DNA of 64,000 nt from Verrucomicrobiia bacterium (GTDB taxonomy: Bacteria > Verrucomicrobiota > Verrucomicrobiia > Verrucomicrobiales > Akkermansiaceae), in contig JAUIGV010000008.1 in assembly GCA_030432565.1 (NCBI GenBank), positions 124,001 through 188,000 of the forward strand. Direction: 5' to 3'. Under the pieces are notes generated by a model. It was given only the letters and a program-made list of their open reading frames with translations. It was not told where the DNA came from and made no database searches. The position numbers and the translations under genes were made by a program. Of this stretch, positions 25,475 through 34,328 are shown piece by piece (positions within the stretch are counted from its first letter, which is position 1; each line of letters starts with the position of its first letter).

Positions 25475-26232
25475 ACCGCAGACATGCTTTCACCACAATC
25501 GGAGCCAGCCTCATTCCAGCCGGTCTCCCCGCTCTTTTAGGCGATTCTGACGAGCCCTCGACAAAGAAAGGCTGGGCCGGTTCGAAAACCCGATTCCACA
25601 AAACCTTTGGCGCGCAATGGTATTACAACTGGACGCCCGGCTGGCAGGCCAACCAGGGGATCGAATTTGTCCCCATGATCAAAAAAGCTTCCGACCTCAA
25701 AAAACTGGGTGCGATCCGACAAAACAAAAGTGCAAAATTCCTCCTGGGCTTTAACGAGCCGGAGCGCAAAAAACAGGGCAATTTGTCGGTCCGGCAAGCT
25801 CTGGGACATTGGCCCGAAATCCAAAAACTGGCAAAAGAGAAAAACATCCCGCTGGGCTCACCCGCCCCTTCCTCTGATCGTGCAGGCCTTGCCTGGCTCG
25901 ATGAATTCATGAAACAAGCCAAGAAAAAAGACCTCCGGATCGACTTCATGGCCCTCCACTACTACCGCAGCAGGGATCCCGATGATTTTGAAAACTTCAT
26001 CGAAGGCATCGCTAAAAAATACAAGCTCCCCATCTGGGTCACCGAATTCAACGGCTGGGCCGGCGACGAAAACGAAAACTATCGTTTCCTCAAGAAAGCC
26101 CTCCGCTATCTCGAACGAAGCAAAGACGTTCAGCGCTATGCCTATTTCAATCCTCCTGCGGGAAAACCTCACAGTCTTATCGACAAGAACGGAGAGCCAA
26201 CCCGGATGGGAAAGCTCTATCAGGACACTTGA
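25471..26232 (+). CDS. GH128-like exported glycoside hydrolase (Asl1-type core)
   Basis: 253 residues, starting at the ATG that overlaps the transglutaminase stop (ATGA). The N terminus (MNRRHAFTTIGASLIPAGLP) looks like a Tat signal. The body is a small TIM barrel: WYYNWTP, LGFNEPE with the likely acid/base Glu, FMALHYYR, and WVTEFNGWAG with the likely nucleophile Glu. The family includes beta-1,3-glucanases and fungal cell-wall proteins. Its coupling to an amidase and a transglutaminase-like protein suggests work on an envelope or extracellular glucan (inference). A terminator follows. Confidence 0.82.
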   Translation: MNRRHAFTTIGASLIPAGLPALLGDSDEPSTKKGWAGSKTRFHKTFGAQWYYNWTPGWQANQGIEFVPMIKKASDLKKLGAIRQNKSAKFLLGFNEPERKKQGNLSVRQALGHWPEIQKLAKEKNIPLGSPAPSSDRAGLAWLDEFMKQAKKKDLRIDFMALHYYRSRDPDDFENFIEGIAKKYKLPIWVTEFNGWAGDENENYRFLKKALRYLERSKDVQRYAYFNPPAGKPHSLIDKNGEPTRMGKLYQDT

Positions 26233-26356
26233 ATACGGATTCTAAAATTGCCTTCAAAAAAGATCCCTATTCTCAATCTGAGTTCGAATAGATTCCACGA
26301 TGTGCGCGTCACACCGGGAGCAGAAACAAGAATGCTCCTGTCCCCCTCTTGAACAC

Positions 26357-26397
26357 AGCCTGGCTCACCTTTCAACGCAGGGAGCCAGGCTTTCTCT
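26357..26397 (+). terminator. Intrinsic terminator of the amidase operon
   Basis: A perfect 10-bp stem AGCCTGGCTC/GAGCCAGGCT with a 15-base loop, followed by TTCTCTT. It lies 125 bases after the GH128-like gene and 34 bases before the carboxypeptidase start, so it separates the two transcription units. Confidence 0.75.
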
Positions 26398-26430
26398 TGC
26401 CAGCTAGAACCGATAAGACACACTCGCGCC

Positions 26431-27303
26431 ATGAAACTTCGGGAGATCGTTCTCATCTCAATTGCCAGTATTCTCGTCGCCTGCAGCCCGGCCCAGGATC
26501 CGCGTCCAACTCCGCCTGCGGCTCCACCGGTCGTAGTCCAACCCAATGTTGTCAGCCCCAACCTTCCGTCGCTCAACGCTCCCTCGGTCCAAGCCCAAAG
26601 CGCCATCGTGATCGACACCATCACAGGTCGCATTCTCTTCCAAAAAAACGCCCGCACTCCAAGGGCCGTCGCCAGCACCCAAAAGCTCCTCACCGCGCTC
26701 TGCGTCTACCGCGCGGGACCGCTGAGTGATCCGGTCACGGTGCAAGCTGCCGACACTAGGGTTGAACCCTCAAAAATCTACGTTAGCGCCGGCGAAAGCT
26801 ACACCCGCCAAGCTCTCGTCAAAGCCCTCCTCGTCAGATCGGGAAATGACGTTGCCAAAGTTCTCGCCCGCGACGTCTCCGGCTCCGAAGCCGCCTTCGT
26901 CAACTACATGAACCAAACCGCCCGTTCGCTTGGCATGACACAGTCGAACTTCAAAAACCCCCACGGACTGACTGAAGAAGGACAATATTCCACCGCACTC
27001 GATATCGCCATTCTCGCACGCGAGGTCACCAAAATCCCCTTCTACCGTCAGTGTATGCGAACCAAGGAGTACGCTTTCCAATACCCCGATGGCCGCACCA
27101 AAACCCTCACCAACACCAACAAGATTCTCAAGCGCCTTCCCTACTGCACCGGCATGAAGACCGGCTACACCTCCGCCGCCGGGCGCTGTCTCGTTTCCTC
27201 CGGCGTCCTCAATGGAAAAGCCGTTATCGTCGTCGCCCTCGGCTGCAAGGGCAACGCAGTCCTGGACGACTCCGAGAAGCTCCTCAAGTGGGCACTGGAG
27301 TAA
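26431..27303 (+). CDS. D-alanyl-D-alanine carboxypeptidase lipoprotein (PBP5-like)
   Basis: 290 residues. The signal peptide ends in a lipobox (SILVAC, Cys18), so the enzyme is probably lipid-anchored rather than held by the C-terminal amphipathic helix used by E. coli PBP5. A Pro-rich linker is followed by the penicillin-binding fold with all three motifs: S82-T-Q-K85, S137-G-N139 and K243-T-G245. It trims the terminal D-Ala of peptidoglycan stem peptides. The C-terminal beta domain of PBP5 is absent, leaving only the catalytic domain. It has its own start region after a terminator. Confidence 0.93.
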   Translation: MKLREIVLISIASILVACSPAQDPRPTPPAAPPVVVQPNVVSPNLPSLNAPSVQAQSAIVIDTITGRILFQKNARTPRAVASTQKLLTALCVYRAGPLSDPVTVQAADTRVEPSKIYVSAGESYTRQALVKALLVRSGNDVAKVLARDVSGSEAAFVNYMNQTARSLGMTQSNFKNPHGLTEEGQYSTALDIAILAREVTKIPFYRQCMRTKEYAFQYPDGRTKTLTNTNKILKRLPYCTGMKTGYTSAAGRCLVSSGVLNGKAVIVVALGCKGNAVLDDSEKLLKWALE

Positions 27304-27337
27304 AGCATTTCGGAGGCTCCACTTCCGCACTCCAAAA

Positions 27338-27877
27338 TCACTTCCGCTTCGCGAGCTTTAGCTCCCAAACCACCTTTTCAAATTCGTCCATCAGACGCTC
27401 TGGCATCGCCACTCTGACCGTCCAGGGAGCGTCTTGATCAAACTCGTCCCCTTTCCGCTGATTGGCAATCATGACATTAAAGTCGAAACCCACGCCAAGG
27501 AACTCCTGCAAGATATCTCTGCCAAAGTCTTGCTCGACCATCTCCCAAAACTCATCGAAGGGCCGATCGTCTTCCAAATCAAAAAGCGCGTTGTAGGAAA
27601 CAAACTCGAAGTCTTTTTCGACCAACTCGCCCAACTTCACCAATTCGGCTCGCGATTTCCGGATCTCCTCGGAATGCATCTCATACTCAGCCGGATCAGC
27701 CCCCATGCTCTCGTCCGCGGACATCGCGAACAAACGCGCCTCGTAGGATGCCGTCACAAACTTCACCCACTCTTTTGTAGGTTGCGGCAGATCTTCCGGC
27801 TCCGGCGCTTTAGGCATTACCAGCAGCCCGACAACGATCACCAAACAGGCGGCAACGAAACAGATCACAACCTTCAT
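27338..27877 (-). CDS. Membrane-anchored protein of unknown function
   Basis: 179 residues. One N-terminal hydrophobic segment (VVICFVAACLVIVVGLLVM) acts as signal anchor. The rest is acidic and helical, rich in Glu and Asp, ending in a short basic tail (ELKLAKRK). No family recognised. Transcribed toward the carboxypeptidase gene (convergent, 34-bp gap) and possibly together with the large heme/DUF1080 gene upstream (69-bp gap). Good coding character but no functional clue. Confidence 0.7.
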   Translation of the reverse strand: MKVVICFVAACLVIVVGLLVMPKAPEPEDLPQPTKEWVKFVTASYEARLFAMSADESMGADPAEYEMHSEEIRKSRAELVKLGELVEKDFEFVSYNALFDLEDDRPFDEFWEMVEQDFGRDILQEFLGVGFDFNVMIANQRKGDEFDQDAPWTVRVAMPERLMDEFEKVVWELKLAKRK

Positions 27878-27946
27878 AGCGCCAGTCTTCCCGATCCCAC
27901 ACCCCGGAGCGATGACAAAGATGACGCTATTTTACAACTTGGTTTC

Positions 27947-30900
27947 TCACTGCCGCTTTGCCTGATAGCGACCTTCGATCTGTAGAGTCTCGCCTTTCAA
28001 AACATGCGTGTAGCCCCCTTCAAGAGTCGCTGAATTTGCAGTCGCTGACTGGACCCGCTTGGTCCAAACAACCTCGTCTCCGTTTCGTAAAACACAGCGA
28101 CCATCCGCCAAAAACTCCCGCGTGTGAGCGCCGGCGTAGCTCCACTTTCCGAGCAAGGCATGATCTTTCATATCCACCGGCTTGGGGGCGGGCGGAGGAT
28201 TGCCAACCTCAACCTCCAGCTTCGTTTCGAACGGCGGAAGCACCCGCAATCTAAGGTTCTTAAACTCAATTGGTGCCCCTTCGGATTCCAGACAAAGATA
28301 GCCCGCAGCCGGACTAATCCCGTCGCCACCCGAAACCTCTTCGCCATTCACCCAAAGCCTTACGACCCCGTCGATGGCCCGGATGTAATAGTGATTCCAT
28401 TCGTTGATCCCCTTGGTCGTTTCCTTCGATGGAAAACTCCGCCTTCCATTCGGTGCCACCGGCGGAAAAGGTCTCATCTTGATCGGCCCCACCGGGAAGA
28501 CATCGCCATGACTGGTGAACCAATCACCCTTCTTCTTATACTGAGCCTCGTAGATTTCCTTGTAGCCCAGATCCAAAACCTGCACCTCAATCCCTTGGGG
28601 CAAACTTCCCTTTCCAGCCATCAATCGGTTAATGGACCGGGGAGTGGCCCACACAAAGACGCCCGAATTCCCGCCCTTCTTCTTATGCATCCACTCGCAG
28701 GAAAATTCAAAATTCGTGAGCGGCTTCCGGTAACGAATCACGCCGGTCGGACTCCCGGTGCACCAGGCGTGACCCCCCTCCCACTTCCAGGTGTCGGCAC
28801 GGCAGTTCACATTCAGAAAGTCCTCACCAGTGAGCTCGACCCACCCCGGGCCCTCCCCGCGGCTGAACTCCGGTTCCATTTTCACGATTAATCCGCTGTC
28901 CACTTCCCCGGCAATATCGCTCCTCAAATAAGCCGCAATATCACGGACGTCCTGATTGCTCAGCCCCATCGCCGAGGCCGAGGGCATCCAGGAATGATCC
29001 TTGAGATACTCAATCCTGGCGTTCGGCCGCCGGTGGGGAACTTTGAGCGTAACTCCTCCCATCGTCTTGACCCGGATCGCCCCGGCATGCCAACTGTAGC
29101 CCCGCGAGACCCCCTCCAGTCGATGACCACTTTGAGTCACCACCAACGGCTTGTCGTAACCATGAGCCAATTCGGCCGAGGGATCGACCATCGCGCGAAT
29201 CACTTCTTTGACATCGCGAACTTGTCCCCAGTTCGTGAGATCAGGACCGAACGGAGTGCCGGTCCCGCCGATCTGATGACACATCATGCACAAGGCGGCC
29301 TTGCTACGTCCGTTTCCGGATTCGGGCTTGAGCGAAGCAATTTCCTCAACCGACCCCAGCTTGGTGGGAATGCCAAATTTGGTCGGAAAAACATAGGACC
29401 GGGTCAGCGGAACCGGATCAGGATCGCTGATGTCCTTCTCAATAAACTCCGTGATGATCACCTGATACTCCTCGCCCTGAAAGGCCTCCTGCCCGGCAAA
29501 CTTCTGCATGAAGGCAAGATTCTGCTTTCGCTCCTCGTCCGAGTAACAGAGCGCAAAAGTGTAGGCCAGGCGCCGGAAGGTCTCCAGATCGACTTTCTGC
29601 GCCATCATGCTGTCGGCAAGATCCGCCAACGCCTCCGCACTCCGAAGCCGCCAAGCCAAATTCATTTGTCGCTCATTCCACTCCTTCGGATCAGGTTGCT
29701 GCGGCTTCACCAACTCCCGGTAAGCCTTGTCCTTAAAGTCATCACAAACGGCTCCCAACGCCTCCAGATACCATCGGTTCTTTCCATCGTATGCTGCGAT
29801 CAATTTCCCCAACGGCACCTTGAGTTCATCCCAAGGCATACCTTTCATGGTGACCAACAACTCTCTTCGGACAGCCGTCGACGGGTCGGTTGCCAGCTTT
29901 GAAATCAGTGCCCTCAGCGATTTTTTTCCGGCCATCCTCAAAGCCCGGATCGCCGAAATCCGAATCCACTCGTCGTTTTCCGAACACATCGTTTCAACCT
30001 GCTCCGCCCCGGCCGGCTCCTTGAGTTGCGCCAGAAGAAAAATCCCTCTGGACTGGTAAAAAGGATTTTCACGATTTTCGCCAATGAACGACATCACGTC
30101 ATTCACCACCCGCGGCTGCTGTTTCAACCGGTCCTGAGCCACCCATCTCACGCCGGGAGCCGGACTCTTCAATGCTTTCAACAAACCTTCTGTCGTTGTG
30201 AAGTCAATCCTGGGAGGGTTAACCTTCGCTCCCTTTTTCGAGATCCGAAAGATTCCGCCCAGCGCATTTCCCGATCCACGTGCGTTGGTGTGTGAATTCC
30301 AGTCACTCACAAAAAGCGCACCATCCGTTCCAGCCACCACATCTGATGGCAGGAAACCTGACGCCGCCTTATTTTTCGAACGACGATCGGTCGCAAAGAA
30401 TGATTTATTCAAATTCCCCAACTCAATCTGCGCATCGCCGCGCTTGAGATCGAACGCAAAGACCGCCCGATGGACCGTTTCGCAAACCAAATACTTTCCG
30501 CGATACTCCCTTCCCAATTCATCTCCCTCAATGAAGTAATCACCCGTCGGAGCGCCGGGCCCCCAGAGATTCCCCGGAGGCGTGACGCCTGGAAAGTGCT
30601 CCCGCCAGTGTCCTTCATCACGACGCAGCGATGATTTGGAATGCCCCTCGTAAGCATCTTCCATGATCCCGGCCGTCACCGTCTTCTTCTCCCAGCTCTT
30701 CGCAGAGTCCTCCCACGAACGATTGCCATCTTCCAACGCGGCATAGCCAAAATTCGAATGCTCCATCACCCAGGCCGCCCTCGCATGCGCAGGATCATCA
30801 TTGTCCGCCTGCAGCACATCGCCAAATGAGGTCACCGACATGGCGTGGGCATTGCGCGAATTTTGAAAAATCACCTCCGCTCCACTGCCATCCGGATTCA

Positions 30901-31549
30901 TCCGCAGCCCAAAGCCGCCGACATAAAGTCTTCCGTCAAAACTCTTCTTCCCAATGCTTTGGGGATTCTGACTGTAATAGGAACTGGCATGAATCTCACG
31001 CCCGTCCGACATCGTGACATCGGCTCCGATGTTGCCATGATTCACATACCACTTCCCGCTTGGCCCCGGCACCACCGCATGAAGAGCGTGATCATGGGTG
31101 CGACCATGAAACCCTCTTGCGATGATCTCTTCCTTGTCGACCTTGGGGTCAAAAACATCATCACGGTTTACGTCGGTATAAACGTGGATGTTTGGTGCCA
31201 TCGAGACCACGATCTTGTTGTCGAACACGCTAATCCCCATCGGCTTCGAAGTGAAGGTCGGCCCGAACACCTTGACTGAATCCGCCTTCCCGTCCCGGTC
31301 GGTGTCCTCCAGAATCTTGATCCGGGCATGTGGCCCCTTCCGCCCCGATCCCTGCAAATCCTCCGTCACCCAAACCCGACCCCGCGAATCCACATCCATC
31401 GCTACCGGGCTGTGCACCAGATCCGACCCCGCCCACAGGACCGCCTCCAATCCCGGCGCCAAGGTGAAACTTTCCAACATCGCCTCCTGTTCGGCGAGGA
31501 CATGGCCGGCAAGCAATGCGCTGGAAAGAGTCAATGGGAGCAATTTCAT
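27947..31549 (-). CDS. PVC-type heme-binding beta-propeller protein fused to DUF1080
   Basis: 1200 residues with a signal peptide (MKLLPLTLSSALLAGHVLA). From the N terminus: a six-bladed sugar-dehydrogenase-like propeller (VDSRGRVWVTEDLQG; TIGR02604 type) to about 430, helical HEAT-like repeats to about 700, and a cytochrome c module with C754-M-M-C-H and GTPFGPDLTNW. A DUF1080 beta-jelly roll follows at about 900-1105 (GGNSGVFVWATPR), then a small beta tail of about 75 residues. DUF1080 members include 3-keto-glycoside hydrolases. Combination of a redox module with DUF1080 suggests periplasmic oxidation and cleavage of glycosides (inference). Common in Planctomycetota and Verrucomicrobiota. 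Confidence 0.9.
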   Translation of the reverse strand: MKLLPLTLSSALLAGHVLAEQEAMLESFTLAPGLEAVLWAGSDLVHSPVAMDVDSRGRVWVTEDLQGSGRKGPHARIKILEDTDRDGKADSVKVFGPTFTSKPMGISVFDNKIVVSMAPNIHVYTDVNRDDVFDPKVDKEEIIARGFHGRTHDHALHAVVPGPSGKWYVNHGNIGADVTMSDGREIHASSYYSQNPQSIGKKSFDGRLYVGGFGLRMNPDGSGAEVIFQNSRNAHAMSVTSFGDVLQADNDDPAHARAAWVMEHSNFGYAALEDGNRSWEDSAKSWEKKTVTAGIMEDAYEGHSKSSLRRDEGHWREHFPGVTPPGNLWGPGAPTGDYFIEGDELGREYRGKYLVCETVHRAVFAFDLKRGDAQIELGNLNKSFFATDRRSKNKAASGFLPSDVVAGTDGALFVSDWNSHTNARGSGNALGGIFRISKKGAKVNPPRIDFTTTEGLLKALKSPAPGVRWVAQDRLKQQPRVVNDVMSFIGENRENPFYQSRGIFLLAQLKEPAGAEQVETMCSENDEWIRISAIRALRMAGKKSLRALISKLATDPSTAVRRELLVTMKGMPWDELKVPLGKLIAAYDGKNRWYLEALGAVCDDFKDKAYRELVKPQQPDPKEWNERQMNLAWRLRSAEALADLADSMMAQKVDLETFRRLAYTFALCYSDEERKQNLAFMQKFAGQEAFQGEEYQVIITEFIEKDISDPDPVPLTRSYVFPTKFGIPTKLGSVEEIASLKPESGNGRSKAALCMMCHQIGGTGTPFGPDLTNWGQVRDVKEVIRAMVDPSAELAHGYDKPLVVTQSGHRLEGVSRGYSWHAGAIRVKTMGGVTLKVPHRRPNARIEYLKDHSWMPSASAMGLSNQDVRDIAAYLRSDIAGEVDSGLIVKMEPEFSRGEGPGWVELTGEDFLNVNCRADTWKWEGGHAWCTGSPTGVIRYRKPLTNFEFSCEWMHKKKGGNSGVFVWATPRSINRLMAGKGSLPQGIEVQVLDLGYKEIYEAQYKKKGDWFTSHGDVFPVGPIKMRPFPPVAPNGRRSFPSKETTKGINEWNHYYIRAIDGVVRLWVNGEEVSGGDGISPAAGYLCLESEGAPIEFKNLRLRVLPPFETKLEVEVGNPPPAPKPVDMKDHALLGKWSYAGAHTREFLADGRCVLRNGDEVVWTKRVQSATANSATLEGGYTHVLKGETLQIEGRYQAKRQ

Positions 31550-31607
31550 AAGGCTAAAACTAGGACTTTCTACTCACCCTGAAATCCTAAAACTTTCAGA
31601 AAAACCC

Positions 31608-32489
31608 TCAGCCTTTTCGCTCCCGCAGCAATTCCCCGACCAATTCATTGGGATACCTGCGACTGGGAGTAATCGCGTAAAAACTTTCCGAGAGATCCTT
31701 GAATCGATAAACCTCCTCCAAGAGTCCCCTTTTCAGCTCTCCTGACACCACTACCGGAGGAACCAAGGCCAATCCCGCTCCCTCCCGTGCCAGCAGACGC
31801 AACATCGACATGTCATCGACCTCCGCCGCGATCATCGGAATGATGCCCTCCCGCTCCATCACAAGATCAAAGGCAGCCCGCAAATTCGTATCCAGCGACG
31901 GCAGCAAAAGCGGAGTCTTTGCAAGATCATCAGGGAATTTAAATTCCGCATTGCTCGCACTCTTCCTGCCAACCAGAGCGACCGGTTGCTCTTCCAATCG
32001 ATGACTGTGCCACGAGGTTTCGGCCTCCCGCCTCACCGGCAAATTCGAAAGCACCACATCCAGGGTATGCGACTGGAGCTGGCTCAACAACTCGCGCAAG
32101 CTTCCCGACCGAAGCACCAGTTCCACATCATCGCGCCCGATGAAGGGCTGCAAACAAGACAATTGAAAATTTCGCGAAAGCGTCGCCACCGAACCCACCC
32201 GTAAAACCTTCCGCTTACTCGTAGGGCGATTCTGCAAAACACTCATCAACTCCTCGCCCGAGCTAAAGATGGTTTCGGCATAATCCAGCGCAATCTTGCC
32301 CGCTTCCGTGAGAACGAGGGACTTGCTTTGGCGATGGAACAGAGGTTGCCCAATGCTTTCCTCCAATTGCTTCAGCTGAACACTCAGGGAAGACTGGGCC
32401 ACACCCAGCTTCTCCGCCGCGCCCGTCAGCGTGCCCTCCGTGGCGATCGCACGAAAATACCGCAAATGATGATAGTTAAGAAAAGCCAT
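31608..32489 (-). CDS. LysR-family regulator, NhaR-like
   Basis: 293 residues from the ATG at 32489 (MAFLNYHHLRYFRAIATEGT); a start at 32570 would add 27 residues not typical of the family. The winged helix-turn-helix spans about residues 1-60 (GAAEKLGVAQSSLSVQLKQLEE), followed by the periplasmic-binding-like effector domain from about 95. The NYHHLRYF start is the mark of the NhaR branch, which in E. coli responds to sodium. Target unknown; divergently placed to the small exported protein at 32603, the usual arrangement for a LysR target, and 58 bp upstream of the large heme protein on the same strand. Confidence 0.9.
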   Translation of the reverse strand: MAFLNYHHLRYFRAIATEGTLTGAAEKLGVAQSSLSVQLKQLEESIGQPLFHRQSKSLVLTEAGKIALDYAETIFSSGEELMSVLQNRPTSKRKVLRVGSVATLSRNFQLSCLQPFIGRDDVELVLRSGSLRELLSQLQSHTLDVVLSNLPVRREAETSWHSHRLEEQPVALVGRKSASNAEFKFPDDLAKTPLLLPSLDTNLRAAFDLVMEREGIIPMIAAEVDDMSMLRLLAREGAGLALVPPVVVSGELKRGLLEEVYRFKDLSESFYAITPSRRYPNELVGELLRERKG

Positions 32490-32602
32490 CAGTAATTCTG
32501 ATTTCCCGAAGCATATCCCGTTCCGTATCAACTGAGAAGAACCTTCATCACTTTTACCTTCTCTTGACAAAATCCCCCTCCGGGAAACTTTATAACCCTA
32601 TC

Positions 32603-33397
32603 ATGCACAGGCCAATCCTTTCCCTTCTTCTCGCTTTGGCAATCGTGACGGCCCGAGGGCAAGACCGCCTCCAACGCCTCGCCAAAATCAAAGAAAACGA
32701 CGTTGAGATGAAGTCTCTGGTCTTTGCGAAATCGTTCTGTGTGGCAATGCGCCGAAACCATCAACTTCAAAACCCAACAAAGCTTCTTCAATTCATCGAT
32801 CCCCGCTATCTGGCTGAACACAAAATCAACACCACCAAACCCAACCTCGAAACATTCCCCCTTTTCAATATCTACGACATCAAAATCTCCACCGACCCTT
32901 CAACCATCCTCTGCATCGTTGACACCAAGGGAGGCCCCCGCCAAGCCCTCCTTCTAAGGACCAATACCTCCAACGGAAAACTTCACCTCAACCCTGTTGC
33001 CCCCCCGTCAAAAGCCAATCAATCGTTCACACCATGGATTCTTCGCATGCAGGCAGCTCCGGCCCTCGATGGTGGGAAAAAAAACATCACCCGGGAAAAG
33101 CGGCTCCTGGCAGGCATCCTCAGGCACTTCCCTCAAGACGTCAAAAGCGTCGAAGCCTGGGAAGGCAGCGAATTCAAAATCGGAGACTCCACGATCATCC
33201 CCACCAAGGAGATCACCCGGGATATTCTCCTCAAGTTTGTTGGCCAAAGTGTGAGCATCACTGGAAACTGGAATCCCGGAGAAAACCAGAGCCACGCGAA
33301 AAGTGAGAAATTCCACTCCCATCCAATCCTTCCCCAAGGAGGATCCGATATCGTAGGGTCCGGCCTTGAAGCCATCTCGATTCGGAAAATCGATTGA
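32603..33397 (+). CDS. Exported protein of unknown function
   Basis: 264 residues from the ATG at 32603 (an upstream ATG at 32564 lies inside the divergent promoter region). Signal peptide MHRPILSLLLALAIVTARGQ. The mature part is basic, has no low-complexity tract, and includes a Cys in FAKSFCVAMRR. The last third has a beta-like pattern (KFVGQSVSITGNWNP). No family recognised. It is divergent to the LysR gene and may be under its control. Next gene starts 33 bp later on the same strand. Confidence 0.65.
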   Translation: MHRPILSLLLALAIVTARGQDRLQRLAKIKENDVEMKSLVFAKSFCVAMRRNHQLQNPTKLLQFIDPRYLAEHKINTTKPNLETFPLFNIYDIKISTDPSTILCIVDTKGGPRQALLLRTNTSNGKLHLNPVAPPSKANQSFTPWILRMQAAPALDGGKKNITREKRLLAGILRHFPQDVKSVEAWEGSEFKIGDSTIIPTKEITRDILLKFVGQSVSITGNWNPGENQSHAKSEKFHSHPILPQGGSDIVGSGLEAISIRKID

Positions 33398-33430
33398 TTG
33401 GACAAAACTTGTTGGCACCTTTAAACGGCA

Positions 33431-33787
33431 ATGGCTTCTTTTTTCACCTACTTCACCAGCGCTATCGGAACGCTTGTCATCTCTTCTTTTCTGCTTTCCC
33501 TAATGCTGCAGAGGCATCTGTCGCTTGGCTACTTTGGCTTGATCGGCTTCCCCCTCATCGCGCTTTGTTACGCAATCACAAGGAAGATGATGGCACCTGA
33601 ATCGGCGAACGAATCCCTGCAAATTGCAAACAAAGCCAGCGAAACAAAAAAACATCCTTTGTATCCAAAATTCGTTTCGGATGACCCGGAGCGGCAATAC
33701 CTTTACAAGGAAGTTCTTCCCGGTGCCTTCCGTTCGTGGCTGGATGAGCAGAACCGCTCAACGAAATCGAGCGAAGACGACAGGTAG
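33431..33787 (+). CDS. Small membrane protein of unknown function
   Basis: 118 residues. Two closely spaced hydrophobic segments (about 5-26 and 31-50) and a charged cytoplasmic tail with PKFVSDDPERQYLYKEVLP. No family recognised. Spacing suggests co-transcription with the exported protein upstream. It converges on the gene at 33804, with a 16-bp gap between stops. Confidence 0.65.
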   Translation: MASFFTYFTSAIGTLVISSFLLSLMLQRHLSLGYFGLIGFPLIALCYAITRKMMAPESANESLQIANKASETKKHPLYPKFVSDDPERQYLYKEVLPGAFRSWLDEQNRSTKSSEDDR

Positions 33788-33803
33788 AATTCGAGGGAGC
33801 CGA

Positions 33804-34244
33804 TCACCACCAAAACCAAAGCCTGGCACCATCGCCGGACATTGCCCAGTCCCCGTCACCGCGCGCAATATCTTTGATTCCCTTTTCGAACTCATCGAGG
33901 CGAGCCCGGCCCATTTCGAAAACCACCTCCTCTTCCGTCTCGAGTTCCACAAAATGATCCTTCTCCAACTCCGGGCTGAAGACCAACTCAAGCCGTCGCA
34001 AGCTGATGGTCTTCTTTCCATGGTTCGGCACCCCGGATTGCTCCTTTGTCACCTCCGCAAGCGCAAATTTTTTCCGCCCCCCGGACTCCAAGTTCCTAAT
34101 TATCCCAATCAAACCCAACAAAAACCGACATCCCTCGCGATCTGCCGTCATGTGGTGGCCGATCCACCCTCTCGAAGCCTCGAGATAACGCCACACATAG
34201 ATTTCCCCGGTATTGTTCCACTGCCAAACCTCTTCCGTATGCAC
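33804..34244 (-). CDS. Small conserved-looking cytosolic protein, function unknown
   Basis: 146 residues, no signal or membrane segment. Rich in aromatic and acidic residues. Segments such as GEIYVWRYLEASRGWIGHHM and LARLDEF-like ARLDEFEKGIKDIARGDGDW suggest a folded domain and a C terminus ending in WFWW. It covers most of the 541 bp between the membrane protein and cca, and no plus-strand frame there is as good. Convergent to its left neighbour and divergent from cca. Confidence 0.6.
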   Translation of the reverse strand: MHTEEVWQWNNTGEIYVWRYLEASRGWIGHHMTADREGCRFLLGLIGIIRNLESGGRKKFALAEVTKEQSGVPNHGKKTISLRRLELVFSPELEKDHFVELETEEEVVFEMGRARLDEFEKGIKDIARGDGDWAMSGDGARLWFWW

Positions 34245-34328
34245 GACCGGGCTCTACTCAAAAAAACTCGCCCTTCCAGCCTTCGATATTGCCACTTTCA
34301 CATTCCGGGCGCAGCTTCCCACACCGAC

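Noticed and set aside
33624-34328. N-terminal extension of the cca frame by 235 codons
   Set aside because: Runs antisense to a better gene (33804-34244) and over the end of the small membrane-protein gene; CCA enzyme homology begins at the ATG at 34329.
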